A stretch of 64,000 nt of DNA from the NCBI RefSeq assembly GCF_000718005.1, contig NZ_JODV01000017.1; one strand, given 5' to 3'. The stretch comes from Actinoalloteichus_B caeruleus (GTDB lineage: Bacteria; Actinomycetota; Actinomycetes; Mycobacteriales; Pseudonocardiaceae). How positions within the stretch are numbered: position 1 is the first letter of the stretch; each line of letters starts with the position of its first letter. This document shows positions 16,838-26,038 of the stretch, one piece after another. The notes under the pieces are model-generated. The model had not been told where the DNA came from and did not search any database. It saw nothing but the letters and a program-made list of their open reading frames with translations. The position numbers and the translations under genes were made by a program.

Positions 16838-17329
16838 ATGACGACGACTGTCACCCTCTCCACCTCGCACGGCAACATCGTTCTGGAGCTCGACGAGCAG
16901 CGCGCCCCCATCACCGTCAAGAACTTCGTGGCGTACGCCCAGGCCGGCCACTACGACGGCACGGTCTTCCACCGGGTGATCCCCGGTTTCATGATCCAGG
17001 GTGGCGGTTTCGAGCCCGGCCTCAAGCAGAAGAAGACCAACGACCCGATCAAGAACGAGGCCGACAACGGCCTGAAGAACGTGCGGTACAGCGTCGCCAT
17101 GGCCCGGACGTCGGTCGTCGACTCCGCGACCGCGCAGTTCTTCATCAACCTGAGCGACAACGACTTCCTGAACCACGGCAGCCGTGACTTCGGCTACGCC
17201 GTGTTCGGCAAGGTCATCGAGGGCCAGGACGTGGTGGACCAGATCGCGGCGGTGCCGACGGGCAACGCCGGCGGCCACCAGAACGTGCCCACCTCCGACG
17301 TGGTGATCACCACGGCCTCCGTCGCCTGA
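16838..17329 (+). CDS. ppiB: Cyclophilin-type peptidyl-prolyl cis-trans isomerase
   Basis: A 163-residue cytosolic protein-folding enzyme. It has the cyclophilin core: IVLELDEQRAPITVKNF, YDGTVFHRVIPGFMIQGG (with the catalytic Arg), SATAQFFINLSDN and FGYAVFGKVIEGQDVVDQI. Length and order match bacterial single-domain PpiA/PpiB proteins. No signal peptide is present, so it acts in the cytoplasm. It is a single-gene unit with its own -10 box and a strong hairpin just downstream. Confidence 0.95.
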   Translation: MTTTVTLSTSHGNIVLELDEQRAPITVKNFVAYAQAGHYDGTVFHRVIPGFMIQGGGFEPGLKQKKTNDPIKNEADNGLKNVRYSVAMARTSVVDSATAQFFINLSDNDFLNHGSRDFGYAVFGKVIEGQDVVDQIAAVPTGNAGGHQNVPTSDVVITTASVA

Positions 17330-17341
17330 GCCGGTCGCCCC

Positions 17342-17383
17342 ACCGGCGCCCACGCCCGCCCGGTCGGGACCGTGGGCGCCGGT
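17342..17383. terminator. Bidirectional hairpin terminator
   Basis: Perfect 13-bp arms ACCGGCGCCCACG and CGTGGGCGCCGGT around a 16-nt loop, between the convergent cyclophilin and hexosaminidase genes. Confidence 0.8.
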
Positions 17384-17392
17384 CGTTCCGGC

Positions 17393-18985
17393 TCAGCGCG
17401 GCCGACCGGCGACGCCAGGCCGGGTCTGCCAGGGACGCGGCCCGGTGAGTGGCCGGTACTCCACCCCCAGGGCGTCGAGCCGGGGCAGGTGGTGCGCGGC
17501 GAGCCGCCGTTCGAACCCGTCGGGTTCGCGGGCCTCACGGGGGCTCCACACGACCTCGGCGAAGGCCGCGAGCCGGGGGAAGGCGGCGTAGTCGACCCGG
17601 CGCGGCGAGTCGAGGTGCTCGCTCCACAGTTGGGCCTGTGCTCCGAGCACCCGCGCGGCCACCGCGTCCGGCGTCCCCGGTGGAACCGGTTCGTAGCGGT
17701 AGACGTCGGCCAGGGTCCGCAGGAAGCCGACCGGGACGGGCTCGTCGGGGTGTTCGGACTGGCGGTGGTCGAGGTAGACGTGCTGTTCGGGGCAGAGCAG
17801 GACGTCATGCCCGGCCGCCGCCGCCCGGTGGCCCGTCTCGACGCCCCGCCAGCACCCGATCACCGCCTCGGCGGGCAGGCCGGGGCCGTCCAGGATCTCG
17901 TCCCAACCGAGTGCCCGCCGTCCCCGGTCGTGCAGGTGGTCCACCATCCGCCGTACGAACCACCCGTGCAGGTCGGCCGGCCGGGCGAGCCCGAGTTCCG
18001 CCGCCCTGCGCCGGGCCAGCGGGCTGTAGTCCCACTGCTCGGTGGGCACCTCGTCCCCGCCCAGGCACACCACGGGAGAGGGGAACACCTCCATCACGTG
18101 GTCGAAGACGTCCCGGAAGAACGCGACCGTGTGGTCGGAGGCGTTGAGGATGTTGGAATTGACCCCCCACGACGGCCACACGTCCAGCAGGCGGCTCTGT
18201 TCGTTGCCCAGTTCGGGGTAGGCCGCGATCGCGGCCTGGCTGTGGCCCGGCACGTCGACCTCGGGGACGACCATGACGTGCTGTTCGGCCGCGTAGGCGA
18301 CGATCTCCCGGAGGTCGGTGGTGGTGTAGTGACCGCCGTGCGGCCGGTCGTCGAAGGCGTCCGGGGTGCCGCGTCCCACCATGGAGCGCCGCCGCCACCC
18401 ACCCACCTCGGTCAGCCGGGGGTAGCGCGGAACCTCCAACCGCCACCCCTGGTCGTCGGTCAGGTGCAGGTGCAGGACGTTGAGCTTGTGCGCGGCCGCC
18501 AGGTCGACGAACCGGAGCACCTCCCTGGTGGGCAGGAAATGCCGGGCCACGTCGAGCAGACATCCCCGCCACCCGAAGCGGGGCCGGTCCACGATCCGGC
18601 CGCAGGGCAGCGACCAGTGGCGGGGACCGGTGGGCGCGGCGCGGAAGGCGGCGGGCCCGAGCAGCTGCCGCAGGGTCTGCGCCGCGTGGTGGGCGCCGGC
18701 GGGGTCGGTGGCCGCGACGGTCACGAGCCGTTCGGTGAGTTCGATCCGGTAGCCGGCGGGCCCGGGAACCGTCCGGTCGAGGGTGAACCGGATCGAGCCG
18801 CCGTTCCCGGTGGAGTTCAGCGGCAACCCGGTGGCCGCGCCGAGTCGACGCCGCAACCACCGCACGGTGTCGGCGGTGGCGCGGTCCCCCACCAGGGCGG
18901 TGGAGGTGTCGAGGGTGAACCGGCCGGGTGTCGGTACCGCCGACACCGGACGCGGCAGCAGACCGTCGAAGGACAACGTGATCAC
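17393..18985 (-). CDS. GH20 beta-N-acetylhexosaminidase, intracellular
   Basis: A 530-residue glycosidase that releases N-acetylglucosamine from chito-oligomers. An N-terminal GH20b domain (residues about 8-125) precedes the TIM barrel, which has RGCLLDVARHFLP, LNVLHLHLTDDQGWRLEV, VPEVDVPGHSQAA, the catalytic Asp311-Glu312 in CLGGDEVP, and LGWDEIL. The usual His of HxGGDE is Cys307. There is no signal peptide, so it works on imported sugars. Its GTG start (18985) overlaps the stop of the upstream ABC permease gene (GTGA), which ties it to sugar import. It is the last gene of the transport operon. Confidence 0.92.
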   Translation of the reverse strand: MITLSFDGLLPRPVSAVPTPGRFTLDTSTALVGDRATADTVRWLRRRLGAATGLPLNSTGNGGSIRFTLDRTVPGPAGYRIELTERLVTVAATDPAGAHHAAQTLRQLLGPAAFRAAPTGPRHWSLPCGRIVDRPRFGWRGCLLDVARHFLPTREVLRFVDLAAAHKLNVLHLHLTDDQGWRLEVPRYPRLTEVGGWRRRSMVGRGTPDAFDDRPHGGHYTTTDLREIVAYAAEQHVMVVPEVDVPGHSQAAIAAYPELGNEQSRLLDVWPSWGVNSNILNASDHTVAFFRDVFDHVMEVFPSPVVCLGGDEVPTEQWDYSPLARRRAAELGLARPADLHGWFVRRMVDHLHDRGRRALGWDEILDGPGLPAEAVIGCWRGVETGHRAAAAGHDVLLCPEQHVYLDHRQSEHPDEPVPVGFLRTLADVYRYEPVPPGTPDAVAARVLGAQAQLWSEHLDSPRRVDYAAFPRLAAFAEVVWSPREAREPDGFERRLAAHHLPRLDALGVEYRPLTGPRPWQTRPGVAGRPR

Positions 18986-19863
18986 CCCTTCACGGCGCCG
19001 GCGAGCCCCGACACCAGATGGCGTTGCACGAGGACGAAGAAGACCAGGACGGGAATGGTGAGCAGCGTCGAACCCGCCATGATCGCTCCCCAGTCGTTGC
19101 CCTCCGGGGAGAAGAACACCAGGATGGCCATCGGCAGGGTCTGGTTCTCCGTGGCGGAGATGATGAAGGTCCTGGCGAAGAGGAAGTCGTTCCAGGCGTG
19201 GATGAACGACAGGACGCTCATCGCGACGAGGCCGGGTGCGACCAGCGGGAAGAGCACCTGCCACGTGAAGCGGAACCGGCTGGCCCCGTCGAGGGTGGCC
19301 GCTTCCTCCAGTTCCCTCGGCACCGCGGCGACGAATCCCCGCAACATCCAGATCGCGAACGGCAGGCTGAACGCCAGGTGCACCAGCACGAGCGAGCCGA
19401 GGTGGTTCAGGCCCAGCTGCGGTACCACGCCCCCGACCGAGCGCATGAGGAAGAACAGCGGGATCGTCAGCGCCTCGACCGGCACCATCTGGGCCACCAG
19501 CAGCATCACGGCGAGCACGGTGCGGCCCCGGAAGCGGAACCGGGTGAGGGCGACGGCGGCCAGGAACGACAGGAACAGCGAGAGCACCACGACGGCCAGG
19601 GCGACGACCACGCTGTTCAGGAGGTACCCGCCCAGGCCCTCGACCTGGAGGACCCGGCGGAAGTTGTCCCAGGTGGGGGCGGTGGTCCACGGGCGGGGCG
19701 CGCTGCTCTGGATCTCCCCCGGGTGTTTGACCGCCGACAACACCATCCAGTACAGGGGGAAGGCGACGACGAGGGCGATGAGCAGGGTGAGGACCTCGGC
19801 CAGGGTCCGCCCCGGACGGGCGAGGAGACGTCTCCGGCGGTGCCCGGGGGCCGCGGTGCTCAT
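18982..19863 (-). CDS. ABC sugar transporter permease, MalG/DasC-like
   Basis: A 293-residue inner-membrane protein with six hydrophobic segments. It has the CUT1 permease EAA loop (ELEEAATLDGASRFRFTWQV, then LPLxAPG in the form FPLVAPGLVA), which contacts the ATPase. The ATG at 19863 overlaps the stop of the partner permease (ATGA), and its own stop overlaps the hexosaminidase start. No ATPase gene is in the operon. Actinomycete CUT1 systems commonly share the MsiK ATPase encoded elsewhere. Transport of a chito-oligosaccharide is inferred from the coupled hexosaminidase. Confidence 0.92.
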   Translation of the reverse strand: MSTAAPGHRRRRLLARPGRTLAEVLTLLIALVVAFPLYWMVLSAVKHPGEIQSSAPRPWTTAPTWDNFRRVLQVEGLGGYLLNSVVVALAVVVLSLFLSFLAAVALTRFRFRGRTVLAVMLLVAQMVPVEALTIPLFFLMRSVGGVVPQLGLNHLGSLVLVHLAFSLPFAIWMLRGFVAAVPRELEEAATLDGASRFRFTWQVLFPLVAPGLVAMSVLSFIHAWNDFLFARTFIISATENQTLPMAILVFFSPEGNDWGAIMAGSTLLTIPVLVFFVLVQRHLVSGLAGAVKG

Positions 19864-20831
19864 GACTCCTCCGTCCCCCGCTGGGCCCGCAGGTAGCCCA
19901 GGGTGATCAGTAGCAGGATGCCGGTCATGACCACGCCGATCGCGGCGCCCAGACCGTAGTTGGACGCGGCGAACGCCTCCTGGTAGGCGTAGACGTTGAG
20001 CACCAGGTTGCGACCGGCGACCCCGCCGCCGTTGGTCATCACGTAGATCTGGGTGAAGACCTTGAAGTCCCAGATGATCGACTGGATGGTGGCCACCACC
20101 AGCAGGCCGCGCAGCATGGGGATGATGACACCGCGCAGGGTCCGCCAGGGACTGGCGCCGTCCAGCGCGGCCGCCTCGAGGACGTCGGCCGGGATGGACC
20201 GGATCCCGGCGTAGACGGTGATCATGACGAACGGGAACGAACACCAGACGACCTGCGCGGCGACGAGCCCGAAGGCCACGTAGCGGTCGTAGGTCCAGGA
20301 GAGGTTCTCCATGCCCGCGAGGCCGATCCCCGCGAGCACCTCGTTCACCAGGCCGAAGTCCTGGTCGAACAGGAAGAGCCACACCGTGGACCCCGCGACG
20401 GCCGGCGTCGCCCATGCGCCGAGGGCGGCGAGGAACAGCGCCATCCTGGGGACGACCCGGACCCGGCTGGCGAGCACGGCGAGCCCGATACCGACGGCGA
20501 GGCTGCCCACCACGCACACGGCGGCGAAGACGCAGGTCTGGACGAGGACGGTCCAGAAGCGGGGCTCCCCGAGCAGCCGCGCGTAGTTGTCCAGGCCCAC
20601 GAAGTCCAGCGGGGCTCCCCCGCTGGCCTGGGCCTGCCCGTAGTCGAACAGCGAGATGACCCCGAGTTGGTACAGGGGGTAGGCCAGCATCGCGGCGAGC
20701 ACGAGCCCGGCGGGGGCCAGGTAGAGCAGGGCGATCCTGAGGTCGGAGGACCGGCGCCGGCGGCGTCGTGGTGCGCCACCGCCTGGGGGACGGGCGTCGC
20801 CGGGAGCGGTGGTCGTGGCCGGGACCCGCAT
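19860..20831 (-). CDS. ABC sugar transporter permease, MalF/DasB-like
   Basis: A 323-residue inner-membrane permease. An Arg-rich cytosolic N-terminus (PRRRRRRSSDLR) precedes six hydrophobic segments and the EAA loop (VLEAAALDGASPWRTLRGVIIPML). It begins 2 bp after the binding-protein gene and overlaps the second permease gene by 4 nt, so the four genes are expressed as one unit. It forms the heterodimeric channel with the 18982-19863 product. Confidence 0.92.
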   Translation of the reverse strand: MRVPATTTAPGDARPPGGGAPRRRRRRSSDLRIALLYLAPAGLVLAAMLAYPLYQLGVISLFDYGQAQASGGAPLDFVGLDNYARLLGEPRFWTVLVQTCVFAAVCVVGSLAVGIGLAVLASRVRVVPRMALFLAALGAWATPAVAGSTVWLFLFDQDFGLVNEVLAGIGLAGMENLSWTYDRYVAFGLVAAQVVWCSFPFVMITVYAGIRSIPADVLEAAALDGASPWRTLRGVIIPMLRGLLVVATIQSIIWDFKVFTQIYVMTNGGGVAGRNLVLNVYAYQEAFAASNYGLGAAIGVVMTGILLLITLGYLRAQRGTEES

Positions 20832-20833
20832 GG

Positions 20834-22126
20834 TCAGCTCCCGAAGGCGACGTTCATGGCGTCGGCGGCGTCGGCCGTCGCGCTGTCCACGGACTCCCCG
20901 GTGGCCACGCGCTGCACCATGGTCGGCAGCACCGCCTGCGCGTCGATGCGCGCCCAGGCCGGGGTGGGGGGCACGAAACGGGTTCCGGCGCGCAGGGTCT
21001 CCACGAACGGTCGCACGGCGGGGTCCTCGTCGGCGAGGTCACGTTGCAGGTCGGCGAAGGTGGGCAGGTTCCCCATGGCGGCGTACATCTCCCGCTGGTA
21101 CTCCTTGCCGCCGAGGAGCTGGACGAACTCGCGGGCGAGGGTGGACCGGCGGGAGGAGCCGAGCACCCCGAGGAGGTTGCCGCCGGCGAACGCCGGCGCG
21201 ATGGTGCCCGGTTCGGTGCCCGGCAGGGGGACGACCGCGTACCGACCGGCCGCCTCGCCCGCGTCGACCGCGGCGCGGTTGAAGTCACCGCCGATGGTCA
21301 TCGCCGCGGCACCGGAGGCGAAGACCTGCACGCTCTGGGTTCCCGTGAGCATGGCGCACTGCTCGGGCGGGCAGATGTCGGGCGCGAGGAGGGAGGAGAA
21401 CAGGTCCACGCCCGCCCGGGATTCGGGGCTGTCCACGGTGGCCCGCCACGTCCCGTCCCGCTGTTCGGCGAGGCCCCCGCCGACGGCCCAGAGGAACGGC
21501 ATCAGGGCGTAGTGGTAGTTGCCGCCCACCGCGATCCCGTACAGCTCGGGGCGGGCCGCCCTGATCCTCCTGGCGGTGTCGCGCAGCTCGGTGAGGGTGC
21601 GGGGCGGTGCCAGGCCGAGCTCGTCGAAGACGTCCGTCCGGTAGTACAGGGCCCGCGCCCCCGTGTACCAGGGCAGGCCGTAGACCCGGCCGTCGACGGT
21701 GGCCGTGTCCAGCACGGAGGGGAGGAGGTCCTGCGCCTCCGGCCACGTGGCCAACGCCTCGGTGAGGTCGGCGAACCCGTTCGCCTCGACGTAGGCGGCG
21801 AGATCGGTGTTGCCGAACTCGGCGACGTCCGGGGCGCTGGCGGGGTCGTTGAAGGCGCCCGTGAAGCGCTCGGACCTGGCGTCGACCTGGAGGTAGCTGA
21901 CGTCGACCTCGACATCCTCGTACTGCGCTTCGAACTCGGCGACCGCGCGGTTCACCACCTCTTCCTTGGGGCCGCGGTCGGCCTCGTCGAACAGCCAGAC
22001 CCGCAGGGTGCCGGTGAGGTCGTCCTCCTCCGCGAGGCCGCTGGTGACCTGGGGTGGCCCGCAGGCGGCGAGTGCCAGCACCAGCAGGGACAGCGTGGCG
22101 GCCGGGGCGGGTGTTCTCCGTGGCAT
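20834..22126 (-). CDS. Sugar-binding lipoprotein of CUT1 ABC importer, DasA-like
   Basis: A 430-residue solute-binding lipoprotein. The signal peptide ends in the lipobox LAAC (Cys22). The body has the family-1 sugar-binding layout (LRVWLFDEADRGPKEEVV, DVAEFGNTDLAAYVEANGFA, YGLPWYTGARALYYRTDVF, AVGGNYHYALMPFLWAVGG, AMTIGGDFNRAAV). ATG 22126 has GGAGGACCC just before it. It is the first gene of the importer-hexosaminidase operon. Binding of chitobiose-like sugars is inferred from the downstream GH20 gene; xylo- or gluco-oligomers are less likely alternatives. Confidence 0.9.
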   Translation of the reverse strand: MPRRTPAPAATLSLLVLALAACGPPQVTSGLAEEDDLTGTLRVWLFDEADRGPKEEVVNRAVAEFEAQYEDVEVDVSYLQVDARSERFTGAFNDPASAPDVAEFGNTDLAAYVEANGFADLTEALATWPEAQDLLPSVLDTATVDGRVYGLPWYTGARALYYRTDVFDELGLAPPRTLTELRDTARRIRAARPELYGIAVGGNYHYALMPFLWAVGGGLAEQRDGTWRATVDSPESRAGVDLFSSLLAPDICPPEQCAMLTGTQSVQVFASGAAAMTIGGDFNRAAVDAGEAAGRYAVVPLPGTEPGTIAPAFAGGNLLGVLGSSRRSTLAREFVQLLGGKEYQREMYAAMGNLPTFADLQRDLADEDPAVRPFVETLRAGTRFVPPTPAWARIDAQAVLPTMVQRVATGESVDSATADAADAMNVAFGS

Positions 22127-22139
22127 GGGTCCTCCGTCG

Positions 22140-22149
22140 GAGTCGACTC
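22140..22149. promoter_or_regulatory. Short palindrome at the importer operon leader
   Basis: GAGTCGACTC lies 14 nt upstream of the binding-protein start, just beyond the ribosome site. It could be part of a repressor site, but a 10-bp palindrome is weak evidence. Confidence 0.25.
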
Positions 22150-22367
22150 GGTGGTGCGCTGGGTGCCGGGGTGGGCTCCGTTCTCCAGCCGTGGGCCCCC
22201 TGGTGCTCCGGTGACGCGGACGGACGCGGGACGCCTCGCGCGGGTGCGGGTGGACGGGCCTCGCCGGGAGCGGGGCCGGGGGCGGTGGGCTGGGACGGCC
22301 ACGACCCGTGGACCCGTTACTGGGCCGCGCGCTCCGGGTTCGTGGGCTCGGCCGCGTGTGGGCGGGG

Positions 22368-23567
22368 TCAGGGGTGGAAGGCGAGGAAGCAGACTCCGGG
22401 GACGGCCAGCGCTGGCGTGCCGTGGGTCAACAACCCGGTCCTGGCGTCCCGGGTGAGCCTGGTGACGGTCCCCGAGTCCTGGTTGGCCACGTAGAGGGCG
22501 CGCTCGCCCGGGTCGAGGGCGAAGTGCCGTGGCCAGGCTCCGCCGGTGGGGGTGTTGTCGAGCAGTGCCAGCGACTCGTGCGAGGGGGCATGGCGCCCGG
22601 GGGTGTCGTGGGTGGAGGTGGCGAACACCGCGATGTCGTCGTCTCCCCGGTTGGAGGCGTAGACGAACCGCCCGTCCTCGGACACCGCGATCTCGGCCGG
22701 GAAGTTGTCGCCCGACGCGGTGGGGTGCCGGGTGCTGGTCGTCCCCCCAGGGGTGATGCGTCCGGTGGTGGCGTCCCACCCGAGCACGGTGACCGTCGAG
22801 TCCAGTTCGCCGAGCAGGTAGGCGCGTCGCCCGTCGGGGTGGAAGGCCAGGTGACGGGGCCCGGTCCCCGGCGGCAGGTCGCACCGCTGGTGCGCGCGCA
22901 GTCGCCCCGCCCGGGCGTCGAGGGTGTAGACGAACACGGCGTCGGCGCCGAGGTCGACCGCGAGTACCCAGCGGCCGCTGGGGTCCGGGAGGATCTGGTG
23001 GGCGTGCGGGTCTCGGGTTCCGCCGGGGTGGCGGACGAGGTGGGTGGCCGGGCGGAGCCGCCCGTCGGCTCCCAGCGGGTGCACCACCACGGAGCCGTCG
23101 GTGTAGTTGGCGGTCAGCAGGAACCGGCCGTCCGAGGTCACGCTGAGGTGGGTGGGTCCCGCGCCGTGGGTGGGTTCGGAGTTCAGCACGGTGGGCCGGT
23201 GTGGGTTGGCCAGGCTCAGGGCGGTGACCCGGCCCTCGGGGACGAGTTCGTTGGTGGCGTAGAGGAAACGCCCGCTCGGGGAGAAGGCCAGGAACGAGGG
23301 GTCGGGGACCCCGCCGACGGTGGAACTCCGCGCCAGCTCACCGGTTCCCTGGTCGTACCCGGCGATCTCCAGGTCGCCGCCGGGCGGGTGGGTCCAGGAG
23401 AATCCTCCCAGGTAGACCGGGGTCAGCGTCGGGTCGGCACCGGTGCCCGCCGGGGCGGACGCTCCCGCCGCCGCTCCCGCCGCGCCGTGGTGGATGGGCA
23501 GGAGGGCCGCGCCGACCGCGGCACTCGTCGTCAGCAGGAACCGTCGTCGGTTGGTTTCGGCGGACAT
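22368..23567 (-). CDS. Tat-exported lactonase-family beta-propeller (6-phosphogluconolactonase-like)
   Basis: A 399-residue secreted protein. A twin-arginine signal (NRRRFLLTTSAA, then a hydrophobic stretch) starts at ATG 23567 behind a GGGAGGGG site. The rest is a seven-bladed propeller of the lactonase (YkgB/Pgl) family: PSFLAFSPSGRFLYATNEL, GAGPTHLSVTSDGRFLLTAN, DPHAHQILPDPSGRWVLAVD, GPRHLAFHPDGRRAYLLGEL, PAEIAVSEDGRFVYASNRG and WPRHFALDPGERALYVANQD. The DPHAHQ motif is typical of the lactonase active site. Export makes a role in the pentose-phosphate pathway unlikely. A GntR/HutC-type operator lies 150 bp upstream. Confidence 0.85.
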   Translation of the reverse strand: MSAETNRRRFLLTTSAAVGAALLPIHHGAAGAAAGASAPAGTGADPTLTPVYLGGFSWTHPPGGDLEIAGYDQGTGELARSSTVGGVPDPSFLAFSPSGRFLYATNELVPEGRVTALSLANPHRPTVLNSEPTHGAGPTHLSVTSDGRFLLTANYTDGSVVVHPLGADGRLRPATHLVRHPGGTRDPHAHQILPDPSGRWVLAVDLGADAVFVYTLDARAGRLRAHQRCDLPPGTGPRHLAFHPDGRRAYLLGELDSTVTVLGWDATTGRITPGGTTSTRHPTASGDNFPAEIAVSEDGRFVYASNRGDDDIAVFATSTHDTPGRHAPSHESLALLDNTPTGGAWPRHFALDPGERALYVANQDSGTVTRLTRDARTGLLTHGTPALAVPGVCFLAFHP

Positions 23568-24044
23568 CGTGCGCCCCTCCCTGGTCGTCGCGCCGGGTGT
23601 GAGCGGTACGCGGATCGGACCGTGGTCATGGGTCGGGTGGTGGACGGCCTGGTGTCACCTCGCCGGGCGGCGGTCGCCGCCTCGGGTCCACCCAGTCTGC
23701 ACGGGCACCGAGGATGTGGTATAGACCATTTCGGCGCAATCGACCGGACATCTTGTCGGACTGGGCCGTTCGGTGTCGGCGGGCCCGCCTCCTCCTGGTG
23801 GAGCGCCGGGGTGGGCCTGGTACTCCGCCGTCGCGCCGTCCCCGACGCCCGCCCGTGACGACGCCCGCTCGGGTACGGGGTGGTCAGTTCCCTGCCACGT
23901 TCCCCGCGCTCTGGCGCCCGTCCCTCGTGGCGGTGCACCCCGCGCCCGTCCGCCCGCACCCGACGGTCCCCCACCCGGCGGGTCTCCCACCCCCCGGGGG
24001 TCGGCTCGGACACGGCACCCGTGCCGGCAGGGAATCGGGGCGGT
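23568..24044. other. Intergenic region with lactonase promoter, 477 bp
   Basis: The segment around 23700-23750 is less GC-rich and carries the operator-like site at 23717-23728. The remainder is Pro/Arg-type noise in every frame, with no gene seen. Confidence 0.45.
23717..23728. promoter_or_regulatory. GntR/HutC (DasR)-like operator
   Basis: TGGTATAGACCA matches the HutC-subfamily core GT-N-TA-N-AC (GTATAGAC). It differs at one position from TGGTCTAGACCA, the centre of the DasR-responsive element as I recall it from Streptomyces. It lies 150 bp upstream of the lactonase-propeller gene. No GntR/HutC regulator gene is nearby, so a distant DasR-like regulator would have to act. Confidence 0.5.
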
Positions 24045-25661
24045 TCAGCTGCCCCCGCGCGCGACCACGAGAGCACCCTCGCGCCGCAGGGCGCGGCCGG
24101 GGAGCGCGTCGGTGCGCCGGCCGTCCGCGATGACCGGGACCCCGTTGACCAGCACCCAGGGGATTCCCACGGCCGGCGTGCGGGGTTGGGCGAACGTCGC
24201 CGCGTCGAGTACGGTGCGGGGGTCGAAGAGCACGAGGTCCGCGGCGTTCCCCCGCCGGATGCGGCCCCGGTCGCGCAGTCCGATCCGGTCGGCGGCGCGG
24301 CCGGTCATGCGGGCCACGCACTCCGCCAGCCCGAGCACCCCCCATTCCCGGACGTAGCGGCCCAGCAGGCGGGGGAACGTGCCCCAGGCGCGCGGATGGG
24401 GTCTCGCGCCCACGAGGATGCCGTCGCTGCCCACCGTGTGCCTCGGGTGGCGCATGATCTCCCGGACGTTGTCCTCGTGCCCGACGTGCATCAGGCAGGT
24501 CGTGCCCAGTCGGTCGGCGAGCAGGACGTCCAGGTACAGCTCGCCGGCGGGGCGACCGAGCCCGCGCGCCGAGGCCGCGACGGTGTGCCCCACCAGGTGA
24601 CCGTGGGCGGCGGTGTCGGCGACGCCGTTGATCTCGATGGTGTCCCAGTCGACCGGGACGCCGTGGCAGCCGTCGGACCCCTCGACCTCCAGCGCGTGGA
24701 GGACGGCGGCACGCCGCTCGACGTCACGGAGGAGGTGCGGGATGGCGTGCACGCCGCCGGCCGCGGCCCAGCTGGGGAGCAGGGCGTGCAGGGAGGTGCT
24801 GCCGGCCCGGTACGGGTAGGTGTCGAGGCTGACGTCGAGGCCCGAGGCGAGGGCCCGGTCGACCAGGGCCAGGAGTTCCCCCGCGCGGCCCCGGTTGACC
24901 TCGAAGTTCATCGTCGCGTGGGTCAGGTGCACGGCGCACCCGGCCCGTGCTCCGATGTCGACCACCTCCGCGTAGGCCTCCAGTGCCCCGGCACCGTAAC
25001 CGCGGTGGTGGGGGGCGTAGTAGCCGCCGTGGCGGGCGACGACCTCGCAGAGCGCGACCAGTTCGTCGGTGCTGGCGAACATGCCGGGCGGGTAGGTGAG
25101 CCCGGAGGACATCCCGACGGCGCCCTCACTCAGCGCGGTGTCGAGCAGCCGCCGCATGTCGTGGATCTCGGCGGGGCTGGCGGGCCGGTCGTCGTGGCCC
25201 ACGCACAGCATCCGCAACGTGCCCTGCGGGACCAGGTAGGCGACGTTGGTGGCGACACCGCGGTCGAGGCGGTCCAGGTACTCACCCACCGACCGCCAGG
25301 TCCAGGCGAAACCGGCCGGATCACCGTTCCACCCGGCGAGCTGGACCCGCAGCGCGTCCAGGGCCTCGGCGTCCACCGGGGCGTAGGACAGGCCGTCCTG
25401 CCCGAGGACCTCCAGGGTCACGCCCTGCGACACCTTGGCCAGGTGGTCGGGCTCGGCGAGGACGCGCAGGTCGGAGTGGGAGTGCATGTCGATGAAGCCC
25501 GGGGCCAGGACCAGACCGTCGACGTCGAGCTGGCGGCATGCGGTCAGCCGGCCCGGTGGTCCGATGTCGACGATGCGGCCGTCGCGGACGAGCACGTCCG
25601 CACGCGTGCCCGGTGCTCCCGTTCCGTCGAGGACCAGCGCGCCCCTGATGGCCAGTTCCAT
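24045..25661 (-). CDS. N-acyl-D-amino-acid deacylase (D-aminoacylase family)
   Basis: A 538-residue zinc amidohydrolase that removes acyl groups from D-amino acids. The N-terminal metal motif is APGFIDMHSHSDLRVL. Further family marks are GMSSGLTYPPGMFAST, HLTHATMNFE, DVSLDTYPYRAGSTSLHAL, LMHVGHEDNVREIMRHP, and the metal Asp in HTVGSDGILVG. The C-terminus returns to the small beta domain (GRIRRGNAADLVLFDP). ATG 25661 is preceded by a weak GGGA site. There is no signal peptide, so it is cytosolic. A role in recycling D-amino-acid-containing peptidoglycan fragments is possible given the amino-sugar importer nearby, but it is not co-transcribed with it. Confidence 0.88.
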   Translation of the reverse strand: MELAIRGALVLDGTGAPGTRADVLVRDGRIVDIGPPGRLTACRQLDVDGLVLAPGFIDMHSHSDLRVLAEPDHLAKVSQGVTLEVLGQDGLSYAPVDAEALDALRVQLAGWNGDPAGFAWTWRSVGEYLDRLDRGVATNVAYLVPQGTLRMLCVGHDDRPASPAEIHDMRRLLDTALSEGAVGMSSGLTYPPGMFASTDELVALCEVVARHGGYYAPHHRGYGAGALEAYAEVVDIGARAGCAVHLTHATMNFEVNRGRAGELLALVDRALASGLDVSLDTYPYRAGSTSLHALLPSWAAAGGVHAIPHLLRDVERRAAVLHALEVEGSDGCHGVPVDWDTIEINGVADTAAHGHLVGHTVAASARGLGRPAGELYLDVLLADRLGTTCLMHVGHEDNVREIMRHPRHTVGSDGILVGARPHPRAWGTFPRLLGRYVREWGVLGLAECVARMTGRAADRIGLRDRGRIRRGNAADLVLFDPRTVLDAATFAQPRTPAVGIPWVLVNGVPVIADGRRTDALPGRALRREGALVVARGGS

Positions 25662-26038
25662 ACGTGTCCCGGTCCTTCCCGTTCCCCGGTGCCCGCGCCG
25701 GGTGGTCGTACCGGGGCGGGCGGCCGACCACCGGTCGCCGTGGCCGACGCCGAGGTGCCCCACTCCGTCCAGGGTGATCGCCCGCCGCGACGCGACCCAC
25801 ACCGTGGGTAGCAGTCACCGGCCGATCTGGTCAACGGCGTCCCACCACGACCGGCACGCCGGCGGGGCCGCCGGCGTGCCGGGTTCCAGCGCAACGGGGT
25901 GAGACGCACGTGAGACTCCACGGGGCGCCGGGACTCCTAACGTCAGGGATGTCAGGGCACCAACGACCTGGTCCGGTGCCACCCACGCGGCCCTGACGGT
26001 GGGAACCGCCGGCCCGGGAGCGACACGAGGGGGTTTCC
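25662..26038. other. Divergent intergenic region, 377 bp
   Basis: Contains promoters for the deacylase (leftward) and the small secreted peptide (rightward; a TAACGT box at 25938-25943 is a candidate). Two near-identical GTGAGAC segments occur near 25901-25917. No gene is seen. Confidence 0.4.
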
